Source: Cytophagales bacterium (GTDB lineage Bacteria > Bacteroidota > Bacteroidia > Cytophagales > Bernardetiaceae). Taken from it: a stretch of 64,000 nucleotides of DNA. The stretch lies in the NCBI GenBank assembly GCA_013299045.1, contig JAAFJX010000007.1, positions 1 to 64,000 on the forward strand, read 5' to 3'. Numbering within the stretch: the stretch's first letter is position 1; every line of letters begins with the position of its first letter. Shown one piece after another: positions 54,321 through 63,057 of the stretch. Below the pieces are notes generated by a model that saw only the letters and a program-made list of their open reading frames with translations, was not told the origin of the DNA and ran no database searches. Both the position numbers and the translations under genes were made by a program.

Positions 54321-55754
54321 ATGACTAAGATATTATCCTTTCTATTAATTTTATGGCTTGTTTGTTTTCAAGTACAAGCACAAACAACACTATATGGGTT
54401 CAACAACTATACGCAATACCATGTTGGAAATTTACCCATTATCATTTCAGTTCCTCATGGCGGGTTAGTTACTCCTGCCATGATTCCAGACCGAACCTGC
54501 GGTTCACCCACCTATGCCCTAGATGCCAGAACGATTGAACTCTCTAGACAAATTGACACAGCTCTTTACAATCTGACAGGGTGCCGGCCTCACCTAATCA
54601 TCTGTAATTTAAGAAGAACCAAAGTAGATTGCAACAGAAATCTGGCTGATGGCGCTTGTGGCAATATCAATGCAGTAAATGCGTGGAATGATTTTCAGCG
54701 TTTTATTGACACAGCGCAGTTGATTGTCCAAAATCAGTATGGGAGCGTCGGGCTTTATATCGATTTGCACGGGCACGGTAAACGTCCCCATCGTTTAGAA
54801 CTGGGTTATGGATTATTTGATACGGACTTTGATAACCCCGACAGTGTTTTAAACACAACCTCATACATTTCAGATAGCTCAATAGAGAACCTCGTTCATT
54901 CTAATGTAAGCGGTTCCACTCATGCACAACTCCTACGCGGCCCGCGCGCACTAGGAACTTTATTTGCCAATGCGGGTTTTCCATCTGTTCCAAGCCAATC
55001 TTCTCCAACTACTGATGGTTTTCCGTATTTTAGAGGCGGATACAATACCTTTACGCATACTTGTATTGCTCCTGGAAACAACGTAGATGGTTTACAAATA
55101 GAGTGCGATTCAGCCGTAAGGTTTGGCTACGCGAATCGTAAAAGATTTGCAGATTCTACCGCACGTATCCTGGCAAGATATTATTTAGTACACCGGAACT
55201 TAGATTTACAAAGCAGTTGTGGGTTAATCCCTTTACCAATAGAGTTGGTTGAATTTTCGGGAAAGGGCATTGGCAAGAAAAATATGCTGTTCTGGAAAAC
55301 CTCCAATGAGATAAATAATGATTATTTCACTGTCCTGAAAAGTGCCGATGGCTTTAATTTTGAAGCTATTTCAAAAATAAAAGGTGCTGGGAATAGTTCG
55401 CAAATGACCAATTATACTTTTGAAGATGCACACCTTATAAACTCAATAAACTATTATAAATTACAGCAAACAGATTATGATGGAAAGAGCAAATTCTCTA
55501 GAATTATTGCTATAACGAACTCATTTAGCGAAATTTCTGTTTTTCCAAATCAGGTTTCCGACATACTAAATGTTGCAATCGGGGAAGATAAGGGCACTTA
55601 CAATATCTCTTTGATAAATCTACAAGGGCTTGTAGTTCAGGAGTTTAAAAATCAGAACAAATTGTACATGGCCAACTTAAATAGTGGCTTGTATTTTATC
55701 CAGATTCGTTTTGAAAACGGCTACATTTGGAACGGCAAAATACTCAAGCAATAA
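54321..55754 (+). CDS. N-formylglutamate-amidohydrolase-like enzyme with type A T9SS tail
   Basis: 477 residues. Signal peptide about 1-20 (VCFQVQAQ). Residues 30-295 resemble the N-formylglutamate amidohydrolase/zincin-like fold: PIIISVPHGGLVTP (about 39-52), LHLIICNLRRTKVDCNR-type block (near 92-108), YIDLHGHGKRPHRLELGYG (about 147-165, metal-binding His). Then a stalk module LPIELVEFSGKG..SNEINNDYFTVLKSADG (308-395), typical of Cytophaga-group secreted enzymes, and a type A sorting domain (about 400-477, ISVFPNQVSDILNVAI). Probably exported to the surface; substrate unknown, perhaps an N-acyl amino acid or peptide. Confidence 0.82.
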   Translation: MTKILSFLLILWLVCFQVQAQTTLYGFNNYTQYHVGNLPIIISVPHGGLVTPAMIPDRTCGSPTYALDARTIELSRQIDTALYNLTGCRPHLIICNLRRTKVDCNRNLADGACGNINAVNAWNDFQRFIDTAQLIVQNQYGSVGLYIDLHGHGKRPHRLELGYGLFDTDFDNPDSVLNTTSYISDSSIENLVHSNVSGSTHAQLLRGPRALGTLFANAGFPSVPSQSSPTTDGFPYFRGGYNTFTHTCIAPGNNVDGLQIECDSAVRFGYANRKRFADSTARILARYYLVHRNLDLQSSCGLIPLPIELVEFSGKGIGKKNMLFWKTSNEINNDYFTVLKSADGFNFEAISKIKGAGNSSQMTNYTFEDAHLINSINYYKLQQTDYDGKSKFSRIIAITNSFSEISVFPNQVSDILNVAIGEDKGTYNISLINLQGLVVQEFKNQNKLYMANLNSGLYFIQIRFENGYIWNGKILKQ

Positions 55755-55899
55755 CTACTAGGTTTTGGTTGAAAAATAAATATAAGTAAGCTAAATCGGA
55801 TAATTTTTAACTATTCATCTTTCAAAAACATCATAAGGCGCTTTTTATCAAGTTAAACAAGTGCTTTGTTTTTAAAACCTAAGAGCTATCAAAGACAAA

Positions 55900-55957
55900 A
55901 CACCTGTTTAATTTCTTGGGAATAACTATTTTAGATACATTTTTAGGAACGACTCTT
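55900..55957 (+). mobile_element. Decayed right end of family 1
   Basis: CACCTGTTTAATTTCTTGGG, AATAACTATTTTAG and TTTTTAGGAACGACT follow the order of the copy D right end (TTGTTTAATTTACTG, AATAAATACTTTAG, TTTTAAGGGACGACT). Left part is missing. Confidence 0.55.
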
Positions 55958-56095
55958 AAACTTACTCATGGTTAATGCTTTAAACATATCTTAGAAACAA
56001 CCTCTTAATTAACCTCTCAGAGAGATGTAAGTTTTAGGAAGCGAATAATTGTACTTTTCTAAGATAGAGGTTTTACTTTTAAAGTACGGCCAACT

Positions 56096-56146
56096 ACGGC
56101 TATGATACGGCTATCATACGGCTATGATACGGCTATCCTATGGCTG
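56096..56146. repeat. 11 bp tandem repeat
   Basis: Four and a half copies of TACGGCTATGA with the last two bases alternating (GA, CA, GA, CC) and a final TATGGCT. Perfectly phased; not a multiple of three. No spacer, so not CRISPR. Confidence 0.85.
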
Positions 56147-56169
56147 AACCAAAATAGGACAAAAGGTAT

Positions 56170-56200
56170 AAAGCGGCCTTGCCGCTTTATCTTTTTTTTG
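56170..56200 (+). terminator. Terminator-like hairpin
   Basis: AAAGCGGC, loop CTT, GCCGCTTT (a perfect 8 bp stem) followed by ATC and eight T. A classical rho-independent form, on the plus strand, about 415 bp after the nearest plus-strand stop, so it may belong to the repeat cluster and not to that gene. Confidence 0.7.
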
Positions 56201-56216
56201 TTATTGAGTACGTCTA

Positions 56217-56533
56217 TTGGCCTATATTTGCGTTAGAGAGGCGGCGGGTTTAGTGCGTAGCACCGAAGCGAAGCGAAGCCCAAAGACGAACGACCGCGAA
56301 GCGGGAACGCCCAATAAATTGTAGAAAAACAATCATTAGTCAAAAAGTTAGATATAAGGAATTTGACAAACAGTTATTTGAAAACGCGAGAAAATGGCCT
56401 CTACAAGGGACAAAAGAGGGCAATTAGAACTTAAAAAACTCAAAAAGGGCTTTTTGACGACTCAAGAGAGGTTAATTTAAGAGGTTGCTTTCGTTAAGAA
56501 CCCCCGCAACTCTGCGGAAAGGACGGTTTTAAT
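56217..56533 (-). repeat. Family 2 GC-rich hairpin repeat, copy 2
   Basis: Reverse-complement match to 16118-16438 over its whole length, best in the core (GCGGGTTTAGTGCGTAGCAC, then GACGAACGACCGCGAAGCGG) and at the GACGACTCAAGAGAGGTTAA segment. Small indels, for example an extra GAAGC unit here. Ends 12 bp before the mazG stop. Confidence 0.75.
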
Positions 56534-56545
56534 AAACCACAAGCA

Positions 56546-57352
56546 TTATTCGTTTTTGGCTTCCTGCCAATATGCTTCCATCTCATCTAAACTCATATCA
56601 GTTAGCACTTTGCCTTCTTTTTGGGCTGCACGTTCCATGTATCGAAAGCGCTTGATAAATTTCTTATTCGTGCGTTCAAGCGCATTTTCTGGATTGATAT
56701 TGATAAAACGGGCATAGTTGATAAGAGAAAAAAGCAAATCGCCAAACTCAGCCTCGGCCTCGTCGGAAGGAGGGAGTTCAGAAAAATTTATATCGTATTT
56801 TTCTTTGAACTCGGCCATTTCTTCCTCTACTTTCAGCCATACTTGTCGTTTATCAGTCCAGTCAAAACCCACGCCACGGGCTTTTTCTTGAAGGCGTATA
56901 GCCTTAACGAGTGCGGGCATGGTTTTAGGTACACCGTCCAGAACGCTTTTTTCTCCTACGTTGCCCTTCTCTGCTAATTTGATGGCCTCCCAGTTCTTAA
57001 CAACCGTTTCGCTATCCTTAGCTTCTACGCTTCCGTAAATGTGCGGGTGGCGGCGTATGAGCTTATCACAAAGTGCGTCAATGACATCAGCCATATCAAA
57101 CTGGCCTTGTTCGTCTGCAATTTTGGCATAAAAAACGAGATGGAGGAGCACGTCGCCCAGCTCCTTTTTGATGTTCTCAAAGTCTCGCTCCTGTAGTGCG
57201 TCCAGTAATTCATAGGTTTCCTCCACAGTAAGATAGCGCAAACTCTCAAGGGTTTGCTTTTTGTCCCATGGGCACTTTTCGCGTAGTTCGTTCATTATTT
57301 GAAGCAACTTGCTGAAAGCGAGGCCGTATTTGGGGTTGTTTGTATCAATCAT
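56546..57352 (-). CDS. mazG: Nucleoside triphosphate pyrophosphohydrolase MazG
   Basis: 268 residues, the two-domain form. First MazG domain: CPWDKKQTLESLRYLTVEETYEL (about 35-57; EExxE metal motif) with KKELGDVLLHLVFYAKIADE (ExxD). Second: KVEEEMAEFKEKYD and AEAEFGDLLFSLINYARF. It hydrolyses NTPs/dNTPs to monophosphates and pyrophosphate, moderating the stringent response or cleaning oxidised nucleotides. Cytosolic, complete. Confidence 0.95.
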   Translation of the reverse strand: MIDTNNPKYGLAFSKLLQIMNELREKCPWDKKQTLESLRYLTVEETYELLDALQERDFENIKKELGDVLLHLVFYAKIADEQGQFDMADVIDALCDKLIRRHPHIYGSVEAKDSETVVKNWEAIKLAEKGNVGEKSVLDGVPKTMPALVKAIRLQEKARGVGFDWTDKRQVWLKVEEEMAEFKEKYDINFSELPPSDEAEAEFGDLLFSLINYARFININPENALERTNKKFIKRFRYMERAAQKEGKVLTDMSLDEMEAYWQEAKNE

Positions 57353-57594
57353 TGGTAAGGAATGGTCAGTGCGAAAGAATCTTCTGCCGCAAAATTACAG
57401 AAAGGCTCATAATATTGTTGAATTTGTATCATCAATTTTGCAACTTTGCGTTTAGAAGAGCCTCAAGTTCAGCTCCTCAAATAATCTAGTCATTTCGCTG
57501 AGGCTGCTTTAGGGCTTATAAACGGGAACTTGAAGAGAGTTCAGCTTAATATTAGGTAGATTCACCAACCATTAAAAGGAAAGGTTAAAAAAAT

Positions 57595-57718
57595 TAGTCC
57601 TTTTATATACCTTGATACATCTAAAATAGATTCTCTACTCGTATGCACACAAGAGGCAAGCTATTCTCCTTAAATTTAGCTTACATCTATCGAATATACT
57701 TTTTAAGAGAAGGACTAC
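57595..57718 (-). mobile_element. Short deletion derivative of the family 1 element
   Basis: 124 bp. Left edge TAGTCCTTTTATATAC and right edge AAGAGAAGGACTA give a TAGTCCTT/AAGGACTA terminal repeat, with TA at each side. Positions 57655-57718 match the family 1 left end (reverse orientation: CTATTCTCCTTAAATTTAGC, then TTACATCTATCGAATA). The interior is deleted. Confidence 0.6.
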
Positions 57719-57855
57719 ATAAAAAGGAGATTGAAAAGATTATCAAAGGAAAGTTTGATGAGATACCAAATAAAATGATTGACAACGGCATTATGTATCA
57801 CGAAGATTATCATAAAAAAGCATTCAAAACATATATTGTCCAAGAAGATAGCTAA
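57719..57855 (+). pseudogene. Possible 3' fragment of a gene cut by the short element
   Basis: Downstream of the element an open frame gives about 44 lysine-rich residues (HKKEIEKIIKGKFDEIPNKM to TYIVQEDS) ending at 57855. Only the frame's first part, from 57643, is element sequence. The residues look like a helical C-terminus of a real protein, but no family is recognised and it may be chance. Confidence 0.3.
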
Positions 57856-57862
57856 GCCCTCC

Positions 57863-60800
57863 TCAAAACACTGCCGTAACTTGCACATTCCCAAAATGCA
57901 CAATGTTGTTGTTTTCAGACTTCCTGCCGTTGTAAATGAGGCTCAATCGCAAACCATTTAGAATTTTACGCTGCCAATTTGCCTGCCAAACCCAATTAGC
58001 ACCAGGCTGTAAGGCCTCCAGCATTTCGTAGGCCGCCGGCGAGTTCGGGTTGCCCGCAAAATCAATTTGCACAAAGCGCATTTGAGCTGTCAGGCTTGAA
58101 CCTTCCGTGCCGCTGCGCCTGTACTCCAAACTCAAATCTCTCAAAATGGCCTTTTCAGATTCATTTTGTGTGCTGCGTTGTAACTTTTGCTGCCAACTGG
58201 CCTTGAACTGCCACCGCAAAGCAGAAGAAGGCTGGTAGCTGTATTCGGGAATCAAAGCCTGTTGTTGTATGGAATAATTCCTATTTTTCATAAAATCGGA
58301 CGCGGAAGCGCTGCGGCTTTGTACTAAAGACAAACGCCCAAAATGGAAGCGTTCTAAACGTTTACGTAACAACAAACGCCATTCTGTATTGCTTTTTTGC
58401 TCAAAACCCTGCGCCAATAAGTTTTTTTGATTATAAGAAAAATACAAAAGTTCTACGCCTTGTTTGGGGCTGCTTCGGTTATAAAACAACTGACTCCGCC
58501 AACTGCTGCGGGCCGAAAGCAGACTTGCGGACGCGGCATAAAGCGGCAAAAAACGGCTTTCAAAGTCGGCAGAACTCACCTTTTTGCTGGCTTGCAAGGT
58601 GTTGAGCCAATTCACAGCACTCCAAAATCGCTTTAAATTTGAGGCATCTTTTTTGACTCTCTTGGGCTGCCAAGACCAGCGCAGAATAAAATCATTACCG
58701 TAAGCAGGTGTAAAAAGTGCAGTAGGAATCCAAAACTTGACATAAAGGCGCTCGTCTGGGTTGATGGCCTCATAGAATTCGTTGAGTTGCTGCAAACCGT
58801 CTGCATTGTCGTCCCGCCAGGTATGCGTGCCCTGCCCTGCGTCCACCTGCACGTACACAAACTCGCGGCGCGGTTCGCGGGAAGAAGCCAAATTCAAGAG
58901 CATATCCACTTTCAGAGCGCCTTTTAAGGCCGTCAAAGACCAGTCCAAGCGCCCATTCAAACTGTTTTCAGCATTTGAAAGGCTATCTTGCCGTTTAAAA
59001 CTTCTATAAAAGCCATTGATTTGAAAAGCTTGACGCTTACCAAGTAGCTTTAAACCAAGCTGATAGGTTTCTGAAAAGCTAAATGGTGCCAACTCGCCCA
59101 AGCGTGGCGAAAAGTCCTGACGACGTTCATAAGCGCCTATCAAACTCTCTTTGGCGGCCGTATCGCGGCTTTGCAGATAGAATTTATGTGCTGAAAAGTT
59201 CATGGCCGTTCCTTGCACAGAGTCGCGCCTTGTATTCCAAACGCTGTTTTTATCTTGTACAAGCACGTAGCCCAGCCAAAAAGGCAAAGTGGCTGTTGGA
59301 ATAAATACCTCAGAATGAATGCGTTGCCACTCTGAAAAACTTGTTGGCCGCGCCGATTCCATTCTAAAAAAGTAACCTCGCCAGCGCAAAATGGCCAGTT
59401 GTTGCGTAGCCCATGCCTGTACTTGATAGCCACGGGCTTGGCCATCGCGGTTTCTGTAAGTGCCTTTTAGCCTGATACTTGTAGGCAAGGTGGGTGAAGC
59501 TCGGCGGCTAGTATCAGTATGTATGGGCAGAGTAATTTTGCGGTTTAGCGAGTAGTCTATGTCTGCAATTCGCTCTATACTATTGGTTTTAAGAGTATTA
59601 AGAGACCAATCGCGGTCAAATTCAGCGGCACGGAATCTGTCTATGCCTTGAAAATTAGCTTGGCCTAGTTCAAGGCTATGACGGTGGCTGAGTTGCCATT
59701 GGCCAAAGCGTAGATTCTGACCGCTGTAAGTGAGTAGCCCAGCAAATGCCTGATTGTCAGAATCATTGAGTCTTGAAAACAAATTGGCATCTTGCTTAGA
59801 AAGCGCCAACTCTACGCTCAATTGCTGTTTTTTAGTGAGTTCATACCGTCCACCCGCCACCCACATTTGCCGCTGATTGGGTGCAGGCAGTACAGTTACT
59901 GGCAGATAGCCACCTTTGCCAGCGCCCACAAATTCATACAAACGGCCATTTGAAGTAGGCGCACCCTGTGTGTAGTCGCCTTGTCCCTCCCCAACAAAAG
60001 AAAATTTGACGATATAAATGACTGTATCCAAAGCACTTGCTCGTTCGTAAAAGCGCTGTAAGCCGCCAGCCAATAGCGTGTCTTTGAGTGTGTAGAGTAT
60101 CTGATTGGCATTAAACTCTTGTGCACGCTGCGCGCTAGAAACGCGCAAATTTCGTACATCATCACCAGCGGAAGCAAGTAACCTCTTATCCTGGTCGCTC
60201 AAATCAATTAAAAGTGCTTGATTCCTTAAATCTTTCTCTTGATAAAAGTGAGTAAAAAGATTTAATTTTTTTATACTTTGTTCCTGTTTTAAATAAATAA
60301 TAGTTCTATTAAAATTTTGATTAGCATATTCAAATTCTACACGAACTCTAGAAAATTTTGTAATTAAAATATTTGAAGTAAAATTAAGCTCAGAATTATT
60401 ATAATCTATTGTATAATCTTGATTGAAACCGCGTTTTAAAAGTTGTCCATCTAAAAATACTTTTTCTGAACCAGCTATAATTGTAATAAACTGATTGTTA
60501 TCTTCTACACGTAATAAATAAGGGCCTTGTACACCTTCATTAACAGTTAAAAAATAAGAATAAAATTGTCCTTTAGCTAAAGAATAAGTAAACTCTGAAT
60601 TAGATAAATAATTTTTGTTATTCTTTTTAAAAAAGTAAGTTTCTAGAGAACCCCCAACTGTATTTTTATAAAATTTAAGGAAATGGTTTTTTTTATTTTC
60701 TAGAACTAAATCGCCAGCAGATAATTTAAAATTATTATGTGAAAGTTGAATTAATACTCTATCAAATTCTTGTATTTGTTGTGTATTTCCTTCCGGCTGA

Positions 60801-61411
60801 AATGGAACGTTCTGGTCAGAGATAGTAGCTGATAGATGAAGACCTTTAGCTATTTCACCATTTAATTGTAGGTTCAATGAAGAATTAACAAAAACACTTT
60901 GTGTATTACCAACAGACACTCCTCTAGTTAAACTACCTTCTTTTTTTATATTAGAATCAAATAATTCATCTTTTTTTAATAAAAAAGATTCAGTGAGCAT
61001 TGTATCAGGAATAGGTCTTGTATAAAAGCCTGAATCATATTTATCTTGGCTTTTATTAAAATACTTTTTTGATAAATCTATTGAAATAGTTTCATAAAAT
61101 ATACTAATAGAATCTATTTTTATATTTTTATTATTTAAAAGTATTTTAATAAATTTAGCATCTGGCATTAGAACAATTTTTATTGAATCATTTAAAAATA
61201 TAGGTTTTGTATGAATAACTTTAATTGAATTAAAAATAATTGTTTGAGAATCTAATAATATAATATTATTTGAATATTTAATCCATTTAAACTTTCGATT
61301 AGTATTCTGAGAAAAACTATTATTAAAAGATAAAATTATAAATAAAAAAATAAATAATGCAATAAAAAAAGTATTGCATTTATAAAATAAATGATTACAT
61401 AAAATAAACAT
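57863..61411 (-). CDS. Very large outer-membrane-type protein, family not recognised
   Basis: 1182 residues. Signal-like N-terminus (about 12-35, ending NNSFSQ). Residues 155-390 have strand-rich segments GSLTRGVSVGNTQSVFVNSS, LHLSATISDQNVPFQPEGNT and LSAGDLVLENKKNHFLKFY, followed by an Ig-like YLLRVEDNNQFITIIAGSEK part. From about 480 to the end alternating aromatic/polar strands (WRGYFFRMES, YRRSGTEGSSLTAQMRFVQI) and the final GNVQVTAVF indicate a big beta-barrel. It overlaps nothing and is intact. The first ~390 codons are extremely AT rich while the rest is ordinary, a sharp internal change near 60230. Confidence 0.75.
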   Translation of the reverse strand: MFILCNHLFYKCNTFFIALFIFLFIILSFNNSFSQNTNRKFKWIKYSNNIILLDSQTIIFNSIKVIHTKPIFLNDSIKIVLMPDAKFIKILLNNKNIKIDSISIFYETISIDLSKKYFNKSQDKYDSGFYTRPIPDTMLTESFLLKKDELFDSNIKKEGSLTRGVSVGNTQSVFVNSSLNLQLNGEIAKGLHLSATISDQNVPFQPEGNTQQIQEFDRVLIQLSHNNFKLSAGDLVLENKKNHFLKFYKNTVGGSLETYFFKKNNKNYLSNSEFTYSLAKGQFYSYFLTVNEGVQGPYLLRVEDNNQFITIIAGSEKVFLDGQLLKRGFNQDYTIDYNNSELNFTSNILITKFSRVRVEFEYANQNFNRTIIYLKQEQSIKKLNLFTHFYQEKDLRNQALLIDLSDQDKRLLASAGDDVRNLRVSSAQRAQEFNANQILYTLKDTLLAGGLQRFYERASALDTVIYIVKFSFVGEGQGDYTQGAPTSNGRLYEFVGAGKGGYLPVTVLPAPNQRQMWVAGGRYELTKKQQLSVELALSKQDANLFSRLNDSDNQAFAGLLTYSGQNLRFGQWQLSHRHSLELGQANFQGIDRFRAAEFDRDWSLNTLKTNSIERIADIDYSLNRKITLPIHTDTSRRASPTLPTSIRLKGTYRNRDGQARGYQVQAWATQQLAILRWRGYFFRMESARPTSFSEWQRIHSEVFIPTATLPFWLGYVLVQDKNSVWNTRRDSVQGTAMNFSAHKFYLQSRDTAAKESLIGAYERRQDFSPRLGELAPFSFSETYQLGLKLLGKRQAFQINGFYRSFKRQDSLSNAENSLNGRLDWSLTALKGALKVDMLLNLASSREPRREFVYVQVDAGQGTHTWRDDNADGLQQLNEFYEAINPDERLYVKFWIPTALFTPAYGNDFILRWSWQPKRVKKDASNLKRFWSAVNWLNTLQASKKVSSADFESRFLPLYAASASLLSARSSWRSQLFYNRSSPKQGVELLYFSYNQKNLLAQGFEQKSNTEWRLLLRKRLERFHFGRLSLVQSRSASASDFMKNRNYSIQQQALIPEYSYQPSSALRWQFKASWQQKLQRSTQNESEKAILRDLSLEYRRSGTEGSSLTAQMRFVQIDFAGNPNSPAAYEMLEALQPGANWVWQANWQRKILNGLRLSLIYNGRKSENNNIVHFGNVQVTAVF

Positions 61412-61555
61412 TAAAACATCTTAAGAATTAATACGTTCTTTTATTTCTTTTAAAATAGTTCTTCCACCTTTATTCAAGATGCCAGTTGCTAATATATCAG
61501 CATTCTGTAAAATACGTTCTTTGGAACAAATAATTTCTTCTGCTATGTATTTCTG
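60230..61555. other. AT-rich compositional island across two genes
   Basis: From about 60230 to 61555 the sequence consists largely of A and T (for example 61081-61140 has about ten G/C in 60), while both flanks are near the window norm. The block covers the first third of the giant protein gene, the 9 bp gap, and the last ~45 codons of hemC. Reading frames stay open, with codons shifted to AAA, AAT, TTA and ATA. Confidence 0.8.
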
Positions 61556-62383
61556 TCCATCTAAGGCTGATACGCCCCCGCGCATGAGGCATATAGAACT
61601 GCCTTCTTTCACTTCCACATTGATAAATACAGGCATACTGCAACCAGCATTCATACGGCTGAGAAAAAAGCGCTCTGCTGCTACAAGTAATTCAGTTTCA
61701 GGATGATTCAAAATATTTTTCAAAGCGTTTTGTAGGCTTTGCGGCATGGTTTTGGCTATTTGTATGGCCATACTGCCTTGCCCTGCTGCCGGCGTAAATG
61801 TATCCGTGGGACAGTGCATGACTATCATATCGTCCAGACCTAGCCTGTGTACACCCGCATAGGCAAGCATGAGTGCATCACATTGTCCTTCTTTCATTTT
61901 TCTGATGCGTGTTTGTAGATTACCGCGCATGGGTGCAGTACGCACATTCGGCCACCAATGCCTGAGCTGCGCCACGCGTCGTGTAGAAGACGTGCCTATC
62001 TGCCAGCTGGCTCTAACAATGTTTTCACTGCTTATTTGCAAGGGCTGGTGGCTTATCAGCACATCATGAGCAGACTCCCGCTCTGTAAATGCCAATATTT
62101 TAAGCTCTGGGCTGTCTTCGCTTGGCATATCTTTGGCGCTATGAACGGCAATATCTATGCTGTCTTGCCGCAGAGCAGTTTCAAGTTCGGCAGTAAAAAT
62201 ACCTTTAGAGCCTATTTTAGCAATATTGGTATCCATTTTTACATCTCCTATGGTTTCAAACAACACAAGCTCAGTGTTGTAGCCTGCGCTTTTTAGGCTT
62301 TTGGCTACATCTTCGGCCTGCCAGAGTGCAAGCGGGCTTTTTCTAGTCCCAATTTTGATATTTTTTTTAAAATTTGAATCCAT
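61421..62383 (-). CDS. hemC: Porphobilinogen deaminase HemC
   Basis: 320 residues from MDSNFKKNIKIGTRKSPLALWQAE (RKSPLALWQ is the family opening). It polymerises four porphobilinogens to hydroxymethylbilane in haem synthesis. Visible: the IDIAVHSAKDMPSE catalytic Asp loop (about 80-93), IGTSSTRRVAQLRHWWP, MRGNLQTRIRKM, AAGQGSMAIQ and the dipyrromethane cofactor Cys in MNAGCSMPVF (about 240-249). Full length. Its last ~45 codons lie in the AT-rich island. Confidence 0.95.
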   Translation of the reverse strand: MDSNFKKNIKIGTRKSPLALWQAEDVAKSLKSAGYNTELVLFETIGDVKMDTNIAKIGSKGIFTAELETALRQDSIDIAVHSAKDMPSEDSPELKILAFTERESAHDVLISHQPLQISSENIVRASWQIGTSSTRRVAQLRHWWPNVRTAPMRGNLQTRIRKMKEGQCDALMLAYAGVHRLGLDDMIVMHCPTDTFTPAAGQGSMAIQIAKTMPQSLQNALKNILNHPETELLVAAERFFLSRMNAGCSMPVFINVEVKEGSSICLMRGGVSALDGQKYIAEEIICSKERILQNADILATGILNKGGRTILKEIKERINS

Positions 62384-62476
62384 TTTGGCGTGTATTATGC
62401 CCATCAAAGCAATTTTTAGTCCGCAAATTTAGTGTTTCTATGCGAATGTAATAAACAAGTCAAAATATTTATAGTA

Positions 62477-62623
62477 ATGGCAGGTAATCCTAAAGAAGAG
62501 CTTATAACATTGTTTAAACCTATTTTAGTATGGATTGTCAGTTGTTTGATTGTCCTTGAATATACATCTAAAATTTTCATTATCATCAAGTTAAAGAAGA
62601 ATTTTATCTTTAAAACCTCTTAG
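62477..62623 (+). CDS. Possible small single-helix membrane peptide
   Basis: 48 residues from ATG at 62477: MAGNPKEELITLF, a hydrophobic helix (about 12-37, PILVWIVSCLIVLEY) and a basic tail. No clear ribosome site or family. It could be chance in AT-rich DNA. Confidence 0.3.
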   Translation: MAGNPKEELITLFKPILVWIVSCLIVLEYTSKIFIIIKLKKNFIFKTS

Positions 62624-63038
62624 GTTAGTCTATTTTATAAAAAAATTGGCAAAACATTCAATTTATCCCTAAGACAGACTGGTTATAAGAACTTCAGATT
62701 CATCTGATATGTCTTGCAAAGCCTTTCTAGGGACGAACAATCACTAAAAAACACAGGGGCGCGAATAATCTCAGCATAGAAGATGGAAAATGAAGCAAAA
62801 GAGACGATACCAATTTGAAAATTTACCCAAAGTCATTAGAAAATTCCAACCGACTACACAAAAGTAAGTGCCCACAAGAATATTCCAAAAGCAAAATTCA
62901 AAAATTTACAAAAAAAGAGAAGCATTTTCTGCCAAAACGTGAGTACAGTCCTGACAATTAGTCATCTTTTTTGCACGTTTTTTGCACTCCAAACGAAGCA
63001 AACTGCCATTTTTGCGGCTATATGCAGCGTTTAAGGAC

Positions 63039-63057
63039 TTGGCACACAAAGTGCTAA
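63039..63057. promoter_or_regulatory. CIRCE-half-like inverted repeat upstream of groES
   Basis: TTGGCAC-ACAAA-GTGCTAA: one arm equals the outer half of CIRCE (GTGCTAA), the other differs by one base, but the spacer is 5 bp where CIRCE needs 13. 104 bp before the groES ATG. Possibly a decayed or variant operator. Confidence 0.3.

Larger units (their letters stand above)
55755..56545. other. Gene-free repeat-rich region
   Basis: About 790 bp between convergent genes. In order: a decayed family 1 right end (55900-55957), a stretch with further decayed end-like motifs, an 11 bp tandem repeat (56096-56146), a terminator-like hairpin (56170-56200) and a family 2 repeat (56217-56533). No gene. Confidence 0.7.
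57353..57862. other. Intergenic region with a 124 bp element derivative
   Basis: About 510 bp upstream of mazG and downstream of the giant protein gene. A possible minus-strand -7 box TAATTTTG lies at 57391-57398. The short element at 57595-57718 and a short open frame to 57855 follow. Otherwise nothing recognisable. Confidence 0.5.

Noticed and set aside
56096-56146. Possible CRISPR array
   Set aside because: Unit is only 11 bp and head-to-tail with no spacers; no cas genes in the window.
63039-63057. Canonical CIRCE operator for groESL
   Set aside because: Spacer between the arms is 5 bp and the inner TC/GA bases are missing; kept only as a weak CIRCE-like site.
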